Below are positions 29,512 through 38,891 of a stretch of DNA of 64,000 nt, one piece after another. Under the pieces are notes generated by a model, which worked only from the letters and a program-made list of their open reading frames with translations, did no database searches and was not told where the DNA came from. The translations under genes were made by a program, and so were the position numbers. The stretch comes from Mycolicibacterium cosmeticum. Lineage in GTDB: Bacteria; Actinomycetota; Actinomycetes; Mycobacteriales; Mycobacteriaceae. The DNA lies in contig JACPVS010000010.1 of NCBI GenBank assembly GCA_016197365.1, positions 1 through 64,000 on the forward strand, read 5' to 3'. Positions within the stretch are counted from its first letter, which is position 1, and each line of letters begins with the position of its first letter.

Positions 29512-29618
29512 GGACTGCCCCTTTCGTTACCGTGAGAGTTACCGCAGGGTCTGGACAACTGTGACCCACGCCGCACACAATATGGCATCGAGTGCCGAAA
29601 TGGAAGGGGAGTTGCCCG
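29512..29618. promoter_or_regulatory. mftR-mftA divergent control region
   Basis: The 107-bp gap should hold both promoters and the MftR operator. I see a direct repeat CGTTACCG...GTTACCG (about 29525-29543) next to mftA and an imperfect GGCA/TGCC dyad near the mftR side. No -10 box is convincing, and the exact operator is unassigned. Confidence 0.5.
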
Positions 29619-30203
29619 ATGAGCGTGGGACGGCGCCCTTCGACCACCCAGGACCACATCAGCGGGGTGGCCCTGGAACTGTTCGCGACCCGCGGTTTCG
29701 ACGATGTCAGCGTCGACGACGTGGCCGCCGCCGCGGGCATCTCCCGGCGCACCCTGTTCCGCTACTTCTCGTCCAAGAACGCCATCCCCTGGGCCGACTT
29801 CGACGCGCACCTGCAGTACCTGCGCGACGTGCTCGGCGCCGTGCCGACCGATGTGCCGCTCGAGGCGGCGTTGCGCTCAGCGTTGTTGACGTTCAACGAC
29901 TTCGGAGTCGAGGAGACCCCGCAACACCGCCAACGCATGCGCGTCATCCTGGAGACCGATGCGCTCCAGGCCTATTCGATGACGATGTACGCCGGGTGGC
30001 GCGAGGTGATCGCCGCCTTCGTGGCGCGCCGGCTGGGCCTCAAGCCGGCCGACCTGGTGCCGCAGACGGTGGCATGGACGGCACTGGGCGTGGCGCTGAC
30101 CGCCTACGAGCAGTGGCTGGCCGACGAGTCGGTGTCGCTACCCGACGCACTCGGCGACGCCTTCGACGTGGTGGGCCACGGGCTGCGTGAACTCGCCCCG
30201 TAG
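29619..30203 (+). CDS. mftR: mycofactocin-locus TetR regulator MftR
   Basis: 194 residues. TetR helix-turn-helix [21 protein letters not shown] near the N-terminus and a C-terminal ligand domain ([15 protein letters not shown]). In mycobacteria MftR represses the mft operon and responds to long-chain acyl-CoA. The ATG at 29619 is preferred over a GTG at 29592 because AAGGGGA lies 8 bases before it. Confidence 0.93.
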   Translation: MSVGRRPSTTQDHISGVALELFATRGFDDVSVDDVAAAAGISRRTLFRYFSSKNAIPWADFDAHLQYLRDVLGAVPTDVPLEAALRSALLTFNDFGVEETPQHRQRMRVILETDALQAYSMTMYAGWREVIAAFVARRLGLKPADLVPQTVAWTALGVALTAYEQWLADESVSLPDALGDAFDVVGHGLRELAP

Positions 30204-30209
30204 AACTGA

Positions 30210-30227
30210 GGCGAAAAAAGTTTCGCC
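30210..30227 (+). terminator. short hairpin after mftR
   Basis: GGCGAAA-AAAG-TTTCGCC is a perfect 7-bp stem with a 4-base loop, beginning 7 bases after the mftR stop and 43 bases before the sigma factor gene. It may end the mftR transcript, or it may be an operator for the sigma-factor gene. Confidence 0.45.
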
Positions 30228-30269
30228 CAACCCCGTCGGAGTTCGGGCCGCCACGACGACGATAAGGGT

Positions 30270-30770
30270 ATGAGCGCCCAAACCGAGTCTGCGCGGGCGC
30301 TGTTGACGCTGTACGACGAAGCCCTGCCGGTGGTCTACGGGTACTTCGTCAGGCGCTGCGGCGACCGCGGCACGGCCGAGGATCTGACGTCGGAGACGTT
30401 CCTGGCCGCGATGGATGCGGCCCGAAAACCGGCGCCACCGCCGATCACGGTGCCCTGGCTGATCGGGGTGGCCCGGCACAAGTTGGCCGACCACTACCGC
30501 AGACGGTTCAGCGTGCCGGTCGGTGAAGTGCCCGAGACCGCCGATCCCGTCGACGACTGGGATGCCGAACTGGACCGCATCGTCGCCGAGGCGGTACTGG
30601 CCCGACTGCCCGAACACCACCGCACGGTGCTGGCGTTGCGCTACATGGATGACCGCACGGTCCCCGAGTGCGCGGAATTGATCGGCCGCACCGTGCACGC
30701 GACCGAGGCCCTGCTGGTACGGGCCCGCCGCGCCTTCAGATCGCACTACCCGGAGGGAGGCAAGCCATGA
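30270..30770 (+). CDS. ECF-type RNA polymerase sigma factor
   Basis: 166 residues: region 2 (YDEALPVVYGYFVRRCGDRGTAEDLT) and region 4 (LPEHHRTVLALRYMDDRTVPECAELIGRT, a helix-turn-helix). The size and missing region 3 mark an ECF sigma factor. Its stop overlaps the start of the VOC-domain gene as ATGA, so that protein is the likely partner or regulator. I cannot recognise an autoregulated promoter upstream. Confidence 0.92.
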   Translation: MSAQTESARALLTLYDEALPVVYGYFVRRCGDRGTAEDLTSETFLAAMDAARKPAPPPITVPWLIGVARHKLADHYRRRFSVPVGEVPETADPVDDWDAELDRIVAEAVLARLPEHHRTVLALRYMDDRTVPECAELIGRTVHATEALLVRARRAFRSHYPEGGKP

Positions 30771-32029
30771 CCGACAACAGCCACGACCCGCTGACCGCGC
30801 TGCACGGCGACGACCTGCCCACCACGCCCGACCCGGCTTTCGCGGCCCGCCTGCGCGCCCGTCTGGAAGCCGCCCTGTCTCTGCCCGCCGGAACCGAAGG
30901 AGTGGAAATGAGCGGAACCGATTCCCTGCTCGCCGAACTGAGTACGCCCGTGGTCACCAAGACCGTCATCCCCTACCTGGCCGTCGCCGACGCCCGCGCC
31001 GCACTGGACTGGTACACCGAGGCGTTCGGCGCCTCGGTGGTGGGTGCACCCGTGCTGATGGGCGACGGCCGCATCGGCCACGCCGAACTGTCGATGGGGG
31101 GCGCGGTGGTCTACCTGGCCGACGAATACCCCGAGATCGGTCTCAAAGCACCTGCACCCCAATCTGTTTCGGTGAGCCTGATGCTCGACGTCCCAGACAC
31201 CGACACCGCATTGCGACGCGCCCGCGCACGCGGTGCCCAGGTGCAGCGCGAGGCGTCGGAGAGTCACGGCTCCCGTAACGCCGCGATCATCGACCCGTTC
31301 GGGCATCGCTGGATGCTCTCGGGCCCGCTGACGGGCGCCCCGGTCACCATCCGGCACGGCGATGTCGGCTACGTGTCGATCAACACCCCCGACGCCGCGC
31401 GCGCCGAGGCGTTCTACGCGCACGTACTGGGCTGGTCCTTCGACGGGCAGCACGTCGCGAATTCCACTCTGTCGATGGGCATTTTCGAGACCGCCGGGCC
31501 GAGCACGCTGTTCTGCCGCTACGCCGTCGACGACCTCGACACCGCGCGCGACTCGATCCTCGCCGGCGGCGGCACCGTCGGCGAACCGCAGCAGCGGGAG
31601 TTCGGCACGGTGTGCGATGCCACCGATCCGTCGGGCACGCCGTTCGCCGTCTACCGCGATACCGCGGGAACGCCGCGGCCCGCTCTCAACGGCACCGGCC
31701 CGGGCGAACTGTCCTACCTCACCTACGAGGTGCCGGATTCAGCCGCATTCAAGGCGTTCTACAGTCGGGTGCTGTTCTGGGCGTTCGAGCCGGGCCGGAT
31801 CAACGACGGCTGGGGCGTGCAGGACACGCACCCGATGGCGGGCGCGGCCGGCGGCGCGCAGGTGGCCCGGACGGTGCCGATGTGGACGGTGGCCGATATC
31901 GACGCCGCCGTCGCGCGGGTCCGCGAAGCGGGCGGCAGCGTCATCGAGGAGCCGTCGGTGCAGCCCTACGGCAAGTCGGCGCTGTGCACCGACGACCAGG
32001 GTGCGCGGTTCTACCTCGGCGAGCACTGA
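30767..32029 (+). CDS. three-module VOC (glyoxalase/bleomycin-resistance) protein coupled to an ECF sigma factor
   Basis: 420 residues. Residues 1-55 resemble the N-terminal part of anti-sigma or sigma-associated proteins (DPAFAARLRARLEAAL). Three vicinal-oxygen-chelate modules follow: about 60-176 (VIPYLAVADARAALDWY ... DPFGHRW), 184-300 (GYVSINTPDAARAEAFY ... DPSGTPF) and 310-420 (SYLTYEVPDSAAFKAFY ... DDQGARF). Metal-ligand residues vary between modules, so catalytic activity is uncertain; it may be a ligand sensor. The ATG at 30767 overlaps the sigma-factor stop by 4 bases. Confidence 0.85.
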   Translation: MTDNSHDPLTALHGDDLPTTPDPAFAARLRARLEAALSLPAGTEGVEMSGTDSLLAELSTPVVTKTVIPYLAVADARAALDWYTEAFGASVVGAPVLMGDGRIGHAELSMGGAVVYLADEYPEIGLKAPAPQSVSVSLMLDVPDTDTALRRARARGAQVQREASESHGSRNAAIIDPFGHRWMLSGPLTGAPVTIRHGDVGYVSINTPDAARAEAFYAHVLGWSFDGQHVANSTLSMGIFETAGPSTLFCRYAVDDLDTARDSILAGGGTVGEPQQREFGTVCDATDPSGTPFAVYRDTAGTPRPALNGTGPGELSYLTYEVPDSAAFKAFYSRVLFWAFEPGRINDGWGVQDTHPMAGAAGGAQVARTVPMWTVADIDAAVARVREAGGSVIEEPSVQPYGKSALCTDDQGARFYLGEH

Positions 32030-32031
32030 GC

Positions 32032-32080
32032 GATTTGTGCACGTTTCGTAACGCCCGGCGTTACGAAACGTGCACAAATC
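32032..32080. repeat. 49-bp perfect palindrome between convergent genes
   Basis: Two 24-bp arms (32032-32055 and 32057-32080) are exact inverted complements around one base. It begins 3 bases after the VOC stop and its right end contains the first bases of the reductase stop codon. It would form a long hairpin in either transcript without a U-run: a bidirectional terminator or a dispersed palindromic element. Confidence 0.85.
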
Positions 32081-33257
32081 ACGGGAGAACGTCGGCGATC
32101 GGGGTGCCGGCGGCGATCTTGCCGCGGGCCTTCATCACCTTGCCGGGCATGCCGCCGCCCACGACGGCGGTCAGCACGCCGTCACGCTCGTAGTAGGCCA
32201 GGAACTTGCGGCCGTCGTCTTCGACGATGTGCACGATGTCATCGGCCGCCGGCTCACCGAGGCACTGGATCTTCACGTCGTACTGGTCGCTCCAGAAGTA
32301 CGGGACCACGGTCAGCGCCGCACCGGGCTCCCGCCCCAGCAGCGCGGGCACCATGGCCCGGGCCTGCTCGGCCACATTGCTCCAATGCTCCACGCGCACT
32401 TGGTGTCCCACCTCGGAACGCCAGGACGCCACGTCGCCGATGGCCCACACGTGCGGCGCGCTGGCCCGGCCGGCGTCATCGCACACCACACCGTTCTCGA
32501 CGGTGATACCGCTGCCGTCCAGCCAGCCGGTGACCGGGTGACTGCCGATGCCCACGACGACCACGTCGGCCTCGAGTTCGGTGCCGTCGGACAGCACGAC
32601 CTTCTCGACCTTGTCGGTACCGGATACCGAAGCGACCCCGATGCCGCAGCGCACGTCGACGCCCTCGGCCCGGTGCAGGCGCGTCACCAGCTCACCGATC
32701 TGCTCCCCCAGCACCGAGGCCAGTGGAGTGGGCTGCGGCTCGACGATCACCACGTCCACACCGAGCTGGCGCAGGCTCGCGGCCACCTCGCAGCCGATGA
32801 ACCCGGCGCCGACGATGACCGCGCGCTGCGCGGTGGACGAATGCGCCCGCAGGGCCGCGCTGTCGTCGAGGGAGCGCAGCACCCGGATGCCCTCCAGGTC
32901 GGGGAAGGACGGAATACGTTTGGGCACAAGACCGGTCGCGATGACCAGGTCGTCGTAGCCGACCACCGATCCGTCGGCCAGCGTCACCGTCTGCGCGGCG
33001 GTGTCGACGGATGCCGCGGCCGACCCCAGTCGCAGGGTGATGTTGTTGTCGTCGTAGAACTCCTGCGGCTTGAGCACGACATCGTGATCGGGATTGCGCA
33101 GCACTTCCTTGGACAGCGGCGGCCGGTCATACGGGAGGTGCGTCTCATCGCTGACGATGGTGATCGGCCCGGCGTATTCGGCCCGGCGCAGTTGCTCGGC
33201 GGTACGGGCCGCAGACAACCCACCACCGACAATGACGATTCCACCATTATTTGTCAC
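32079..33257 (-). CDS. FAD-dependent NAD(P)H:ferredoxin/rubredoxin reductase-like protein
   Basis: 392 residues of the pyridine-nucleotide-disulfide oxidoreductase superfamily, ferredoxin-reductase branch. FAD motif VIVGGGLSAARTAEQL, second Rossmann motif VIVGAGFIGCEVAASL, and the HVWAIGDVA motif. No redox-active CxxxxC pair is visible. It likely passes electrons from NADH to a ferredoxin, possibly for the P450 or for mycofactocin-linked enzymes (inference; a related gene lies beside mft in M. tuberculosis). GTG start. Confidence 0.9.
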   Translation of the reverse strand: MTNNGGIVIVGGGLSAARTAEQLRRAEYAGPITIVSDETHLPYDRPPLSKEVLRNPDHDVVLKPQEFYDDNNITLRLGSAAASVDTAAQTVTLADGSVVGYDDLVIATGLVPKRIPSFPDLEGIRVLRSLDDSAALRAHSSTAQRAVIVGAGFIGCEVAASLRQLGVDVVIVEPQPTPLASVLGEQIGELVTRLHRAEGVDVRCGIGVASVSGTDKVEKVVLSDGTELEADVVVVGIGSHPVTGWLDGSGITVENGVVCDDAGRASAPHVWAIGDVASWRSEVGHQVRVEHWSNVAEQARAMVPALLGREPGAALTVVPYFWSDQYDVKIQCLGEPAADDIVHIVEDDGRKFLAYYERDGVLTAVVGGGMPGKVMKARGKIAAGTPIADVLP

Positions 33258-33314
33258 GTGGGTCTTCTTACACGATGACAGGGGTCTTCTGCCTGTCCAC
33301 CCCGTCGGTACTGC

Positions 33315-33761
33315 TCAGGACCGAGCGCGCTCGATGATGTTGGACAGCACCACGATGCTTTCACTGCGTTCGATGTCCGCGCTGGCCCGGATGCGTTCCA
33401 GCGCGTCCTCCAGATGGCGCATGTCGCGCGCGAGCACGTGCAGGATGGCATCCGCGGTTCCCGTCACCGTGGCCGCGCCGACCACCTCCGGGATGTCGAT
33501 CCAGGCCTGGCGCAACTCGGCGGGCGCGATGGTCCCGTGGCAGTAGACCTGCACGTAGGCCTCGGTGCCCCAGCCCAGTGCGTTGCGGTCGACGACGGTG
33601 GTGAAACCGCGGATGACCCCGTGATCCAGCAGGCGGTCCACCCGTCGTTTCACCGCGGGCGCGGACAGGCTCACCCGCTGCCCGATCTCGGCGAAGGTGG
33701 CCCGGGCGTTGTCGGTCAACTCGGCCAGGATCCGCTCATCGGTCTCGTCCAGGCGGTCCAT
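33315..33761 (-). CDS. Lrp/AsnC-family transcriptional regulator
   Basis: 148 residues: N-terminal helix-turn-helix (LDETDERILAELTDNARATFAEIGQRVSLSAPAVKRRVDRL, shown only by its ends: LDETDERIL and AVKRRVDRL) and a RAM ligand domain with GTADAILHVLARD. It is divergent from the DDAH-like/rocD pair across 114 bp with dyad sequences, so it probably senses arginine, ornithine or a related amino acid and controls that pair. The ATG at 33761 has GGAGG 6 bases upstream. Confidence 0.93.
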   Translation of the reverse strand: MDRLDETDERILAELTDNARATFAEIGQRVSLSAPAVKRRVDRLLDHGVIRGFTTVVDRNALGWGTEAYVQVYCHGTIAPAELRQAWIDIPEVVGAATVTGTADAILHVLARDMRHLEDALERIRASADIERSESIVVLSNIIERARS

Positions 33762-33791
33762 CACCCCTCCTCACACAACAGACAGCCGCAG

Positions 33792-33841
33792 ATCGCCACT
33801 GTACACAACGAAACGTTACACAACACGCAATGTATGGCGAT
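33792..33841. promoter_or_regulatory. nested dyads between lrp-like and ddaH-like genes
   Basis: ATCGCCA (33792-33798) and TGGCGAT (33835-33841) form an outer inverted repeat. AACG-AAA-CGTT (33807-33817) lies inside. Extended, partly symmetric AT-containing sites in a divergent gap are typical of Lrp-family binding. Confidence 0.55.
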
Positions 33842-33875
33842 TGATTGCATCCATGAGCACACATACCGTTGAATC

Positions 33876-34721
33876 ATGACGATTTCTGAGGTCGCCAGCC
33901 AGTCCGTCCTGCATCCGACCCGGTCCGCCCGCACCCGGCACTACGCCATGACGGCACCGACGCATTTCGCCGTCGAATACGCGATCAACCCCTGGATGGA
34001 CACCTCGACCCCGGTGGACACCGGTCTCGCGGTGCGACAGTGGGAACACCTGCGCCGCGTCTATCTGGACCTGGGCCACACTGTCGACCTGGTGGCACCC
34101 GCACCGGGGCTGCCGGACATGGTCTACGCCGCCAACGGCGGTCTGCTGGTCGGAGGCCATGCCGTCGTCGCCCGGTTCGCCTACCCACAACGGGCGGGGG
34201 AAGCCGACGCCTACGCCGCGTGGATGGCCGCGCACGGGCACCGGCCGGTGCAGACCCGCCACGTCAACGAAGGCCAGGGCGACCTGCTGGTCGCCGGGTC
34301 GAAGATCCTGGCCGGACACGGTTTTCGCACCGACCCGCGCGCACACGACGAGATCGCGGCGATCACCGGAATGCCGGTGATCGGCCTGGAACTGGTGGAC
34401 CCGCGCTTCTACCATCTGGACACCGCGCTGACCGTGCTGACCGACGAGCTCATCGCGTACTACCCGCCGGCGTTCACCGACGCCGCGCGCACCACACTCG
34501 AGCAACACTTCCCCGACGCCATCGTGGTCACCAGTACCGACGCCTTCGTGCTGGGCCTCAACGCCGTGTCCGACGGCCGCCACGTCGTGCACCCCGCGGC
34601 CGCCACCGGCTTCGCTGCGCAGTTGTCCGCGGCAGGCTTCGAGCCGATCGGCGTCGATCTGTCCGAGCTGCTCAAGGGCGGCGGATCCGTCAAATGTTGC
34701 ACCCTGGAAGTCCATTCATGA
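33876..34721 (+). CDS. DDAH-like guanidine-modifying hydrolase (arginine/dimethylarginine type)
   Basis: 281 residues of the amidinotransferase/DDAH superfamily. Visible sites are the acidic EGQGD motif, the active-site His in FYHLDTAL, and the nucleophile Cys in GGSVKCCTLE near the C-terminus. Members convert methylarginines to citrulline, or arginine to ornithine or citrulline. Overlap with rocD (ATGA at 34718-34721) suggests that it makes ornithine or feeds arginine carbon into RocD. I therefore do not assign ddaH. Related genes sit with rocD in M. tuberculosis. Confidence 0.85.
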   Translation: MTISEVASQSVLHPTRSARTRHYAMTAPTHFAVEYAINPWMDTSTPVDTGLAVRQWEHLRRVYLDLGHTVDLVAPAPGLPDMVYAANGGLLVGGHAVVARFAYPQRAGEADAYAAWMAAHGHRPVQTRHVNEGQGDLLVAGSKILAGHGFRTDPRAHDEIAAITGMPVIGLELVDPRFYHLDTALTVLTDELIAYYPPAFTDAARTTLEQHFPDAIVVTSTDAFVLGLNAVSDGRHVVHPAAATGFAAQLSAAGFEPIGVDLSELLKGGGSVKCCTLEVHS

Positions 34722-35941
34722 CCATCCTGGGTGGCATGGACAAAGCGGACACCGCGATCGCACTCGACGACCGCCACACCGCGCACAACTACTCCCCGCT
34801 GCCCGTCGTCGCGGCCTCGGCCGAGGGCGCCTGGATCACCGACGTCGACGGCCGGCGTTACCTGGACTGCCTGGCCGCGTACTCCGCGGTCAACTTCGGC
34901 CATCGCCACCCCGAGATCACCGCCGCCGCGCATGCCCAACTGGACAGCGTCACCCTGGTCAGCCGGGCGTTTCACTCCGACCGGCTGGGCCCGTTCTGTG
35001 CGGGACTGGCCCGGATGTGCGGCAAAGAGATGGTGCTGCCGATGAACACCGGCGCCGAGGCCGTCGAGAGCGGCATCAAGGTGGCCCGCAAATGGGGCAC
35101 CGACGTCAAGGGCGTCGCGCCCGACCAGGCCAATATCGTGGTGGCACAGAACAACTTCCACGGTCGCACCACCACCATCATCAGCTTCTCCGACGACGAG
35201 ACGGCACGCGCGGGTTTCGGCCCGTTCACACCGGGGTTCCGCTCCGTGTCGTTCGGCGATGCCGACGCGGTGGCCGGTGCGATCGACGAGAACACCGTCG
35301 CCGTGCTCCTCGAACCCATCCAGGGCGAGGCCGGGATCATCGTGCCGCCCGACGATTTCCTGCCCGCGGTGCGTGCGCTCTGCACCCGGCACAACGTGCT
35401 GATGATCGCCGACGAGATCCAGTCCGGACTGGCGCGCACCGGGCGGACCTTCGCCTGCGACCACTGGGCCGTGACCCCGGACGTGTACCTACTGGGCAAG
35501 GCGCTCGGCGGTGGGGTGGTGCCTGTCTCCGCGGTGGTGGCCGACCGCGACGTCCTGGGCGTACTGCATCCCGGTGAGCACGGTTCCACCTTCGGTGGTA
35601 ATCCGCTGGCCGCGGCCGTCGGCAGCACCGTGGTGGCGATGCTTGAGCGCGGCGAATACCAAGCCCGCTCAGCCGAATTGGGCATGCACCTGCACACCCG
35701 GCTGACCGCGCTGCGCGGCCATGGCGTGCTCGCGGTACGCGGCAAAGGGCTGTGGGCCGGCGTCGACATCGACGCGCGCCTGGGCACCGGTAAGCAGCTC
35801 AGCCTGCGGCTGGCCGAACGCGGCGTCCTGGTGAAGGACACCCACGGTCACACTCTGCGCTTCGCGCCGCCCCTGGTCGTCACGGAGGCGGAAATCGATT
35901 GGGCGATAGATCAGTTCGCGACCGTCCTCGCCGCCGGGTGA
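34718..35941 (+). CDS. rocD: ornithine aminotransferase
   Basis: 407 residues of class III PLP aminotransferases. YSPLPV at the start, GAEAVESGIKVARKWG, LLEPIQGEAGI, DEIQSGLARTG and LLGKALGGG with the PLP-binding Lys. RocD turns ornithine plus 2-oxoglutarate into glutamate semialdehyde and glutamate. Start ATG overlaps the upstream gene by 4 bases, so the two are coupled; the frame is open upstream only as an overlap with that gene. Confidence 0.95.
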   Translation: MTILGGMDKADTAIALDDRHTAHNYSPLPVVAASAEGAWITDVDGRRYLDCLAAYSAVNFGHRHPEITAAAHAQLDSVTLVSRAFHSDRLGPFCAGLARMCGKEMVLPMNTGAEAVESGIKVARKWGTDVKGVAPDQANIVVAQNNFHGRTTTIISFSDDETARAGFGPFTPGFRSVSFGDADAVAGAIDENTVAVLLEPIQGEAGIIVPPDDFLPAVRALCTRHNVLMIADEIQSGLARTGRTFACDHWAVTPDVYLLGKALGGGVVPVSAVVADRDVLGVLHPGEHGSTFGGNPLAAAVGSTVVAMLERGEYQARSAELGMHLHTRLTALRGHGVLAVRGKGLWAGVDIDARLGTGKQLSLRLAERGVLVKDTHGHTLRFAPPLVVTEAEIDWAIDQFATVLAAG

Positions 35942-35944
35942 GAC

Positions 35945-36172
35945 CTACCAGCTCCAGACGATGCCGCGCCGGCGGCGGTCTGGGGTGATCTCGCCAACGT
36001 GCGGAGCGCGCGTCTGCGGCACCGCTTTGATCGAGACGCTGCCACTCGACTCGCACCGGACGTGACTGCCGGCATCCTGGCAGGTCGGCATGGCACCGGC
36101 CGTGGGCGCCATGAACAGCGACACCGCCACCACACCGACCGGGATCAGTGCAGTCTTCTTGTAATTGAACAT
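35945..36172 (-). CDS. small secreted hypothetical protein
   Basis: 75 residues. Lys-rich N-terminus and hydrophobic stretch (ALIPVGVVAVSLFMAPTAGA) form a signal peptide with an AxA cleavage site. The mature part has two Cys (CQDAGSHVRC), which may form a disulfide, and a basic C-terminus. GGGAG lies 7 bases before the ATG at 36172. No family recognised. Stops 3 bases from the rocD stop (convergent). Confidence 0.65.
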   Translation of the reverse strand: MFNYKKTALIPVGVVAVSLFMAPTAGAMPTCQDAGSHVRCESSGSVSIKAVPQTRAPHVGEITPDRRRRGIVWSW

Positions 36173-36210
36173 GTTCGACTCCCTACCGGTACGCCAGGAA
36201 AACGGTGTGC

Positions 36211-36633
36211 TCACGGGCAGACCGATGCGAGAATGCGGGCGCCCGGCCCGAGCGGCGCACCGGCGTCCTGGGAATGGCGGTAGGCATCGTCGCGGGCCGC
36301 CTCGATCGTCGGGCCGGCCCCACCGGACACGACCCCGCTGTCGTCATCGGCGCCGACGGATACCACGCACAGATTGTCGTTGGTGACCTCGTCCCGGGTG
36401 CATTCTTCGGCACCGGCCTGCTGACACGCAGCGACGACGGCCGCCGAGGCCGCCTCATTGATGGGGCCGGTGACGGTGAATCCCACCAGGTTTCCGTTCA
36501 GCACGCCCGAGCCGACGGCTCGGGATATGTCGACGACGCCGGCCGGGCCGTCGGCCCAGGCCGAACCCATCGAGATCATCACGGCGGCTGCGCCTACGGC
36601 GGCAAGCCCAAAACCCTTGCGGATCAAAGCCAT
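36211..36633 (-). CDS. secreted DUF4189-like small protein
   Basis: 140 residues. Signal peptide (GFGLAAVGAAAVMISMGSAWA) followed by a compact domain with four Cys (VVAACQQAGAEECT, NLCVVS, ASVC). The pattern resembles the DUF4189 family of secreted mycobacterial proteins; function is unknown. It shares strand with the small secreted gene downstream, 38 bases away, so the two may be one transcript. Confidence 0.65.
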   Translation of the reverse strand: MALIRKGFGLAAVGAAAVMISMGSAWADGPAGVVDISRAVGSGVLNGNLVGFTVTGPINEAASAAVVAACQQAGAEECTRDEVTNDNLCVVSVGADDDSGVVSGGAGPTIEAARDDAYRHSQDAGAPLGPGARILASVCP

Positions 36634-36720
36634 CCCATTCCTGTCGAGAGGTGATCGGCGATCGCCACCGCGATGATATCCCGATCAACCGTCACCGGCG
36701 TCAAAAAAGAGGGCTTGCCG

Positions 36721-37605
<885 letters not shown>

Positions 37606-37629
37606 CTAGCAGTCAGACTGAAACGTGTT

Positions 37630-38877
37630 CTAGTAATCGATCGCGTCCCGGATGATCGGGCAGGTCATGCAGTGGCCGCCGCCGCGCCCGCGGCCCAGCT
37701 CCGCACCCACGATGGTGATGACCTCGACGCCGGCCTTGCGCAGCAGCGAGTTGGTGTGGATGTTGCGGTCGTAGGCGAAGACCACGCCGGGTTCGACGGC
37801 GACGAGGTTGTTGCCGCTGTCCCACTGCTGACGCTCCGAGTCGTAGCGGCTGCCGCCGGTCTCGACCACCCGCAACTCGGCCAGACCCAGTGCGGCCGCG
37901 ACCACCTCGATGAACGGTTTGGACTCCTCGATGACCTCGACGCCCGGCGCCGCGTCGGTGGGGACCAGCGTGAACGGTTCGATGCCGTCGACGATGTCGG
38001 GGTAGATCGTCACGACATCACGGTCGGCGAAGGTGAAGACCGTGTCCAGGTGCATGGCCGATCGCAGTTTCGGCATACCGGCGACGATCACCTTCTCGGC
38101 CGCACCGGCGGCGAACAACTCGGCCGCGACCTGGGTGATGGCCTGCCGCGACGAGCGTTCGCTCATGCCGATCAGGACGACGCCGTTGCCGGGGATCAAC
38201 ACGTCCCCACCTTCCAGAGTGGCCAGCCCCCAAGTCTTTTCGGGGTCGCCCCACCACACGGTCGAGCCGACGTAGTCGGGGTGGAACTCGTAGATCGCCT
38301 TCATCAGGAGGGTTTCGTCGTGCCGGGCGGCCCAGAACAGCGGGTTCAGCGTCAGACCGCCGTAGATCCAGCACGTCGTGTCGCGGGTGTAGAGCGTGTT
38401 GGGCAGCGGCGGCATCAGGTATTCGGTGACGCCGCTGTCCTCGCGGGCCAGTGCACGGTAGCCGGTCCGGACATCGGCGGGCAGGTCGCGGGTGGACATC
38501 CCGCCGATCAGGAACTCGGTGAGCCGGCGCGGTTGCAGCGAATCCAGGAAGCCCCTGGTGTCGTCGACCAGACCGAGCCCCACCTCGTTGGCGACGATCT
38601 TGCGGTCGAGCAGCCAGTCCCTGGCGGCCGGGATCTCCATGGTCTCGGTCAGCAGCTCGTGCAGCTCGATCACTTCCACGTCGCGGTCACGCATCTTGTC
38701 GATGAAGTCGAAGTGATCGCGGCGGGCGTTCTGCACCCACAACACGTCGTCGAACAACAGGTCATCGCAATTGGTCGGGGTGAGACGCTCATGCGCCAGG
38801 CCTGGTGAGCACACCAGCACCTTGCGCAGCTTGCCCACCTCGGAGTGCACGCCGTACGCGGCCGAAGTCGCTGTCAT
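37630..38877 (-). CDS. arcA: arginine deiminase
   Basis: 415 residues, full length. Shows [54 protein letters not shown], and the catalytic Cys loop GHCMTCPI at the C-terminus. It hydrolyses arginine to citrulline and ammonia. AAAGGA 7 bases before the ATG. The antiporter gene ends 14 bases upstream. Genes for ornithine carbamoyltransferase and carbamate kinase are not nearby. Confidence 0.96.
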   Translation of the reverse strand: MTATSAAYGVHSEVGKLRKVLVCSPGLAHERLTPTNCDDLLFDDVLWVQNARRDHFDFIDKMRDRDVEVIELHELLTETMEIPAARDWLLDRKIVANEVGLGLVDDTRGFLDSLQPRRLTEFLIGGMSTRDLPADVRTGYRALAREDSGVTEYLMPPLPNTLYTRDTTCWIYGGLTLNPLFWAARHDETLLMKAIYEFHPDYVGSTVWWGDPEKTWGLATLEGGDVLIPGNGVVLIGMSERSSRQAITQVAAELFAAGAAEKVIVAGMPKLRSAMHLDTVFTFADRDVVTIYPDIVDGIEPFTLVPTDAAPGVEVIEESKPFIEVVAAALGLAELRVVETGGSRYDSERQQWDSGNNLVAVEPGVVFAYDRNIHTNSLLRKAGVEVITIVGAELGRGRGGGHCMTCPIIRDAIDY

Positions 38878-38891
38878 GAGGGTCCTTTCGC

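Noticed and set aside
34040..34717. Upstream extension of rocD
   Set aside because: It overlaps the DDAH-like gene in another frame and has no aminotransferase similarity.
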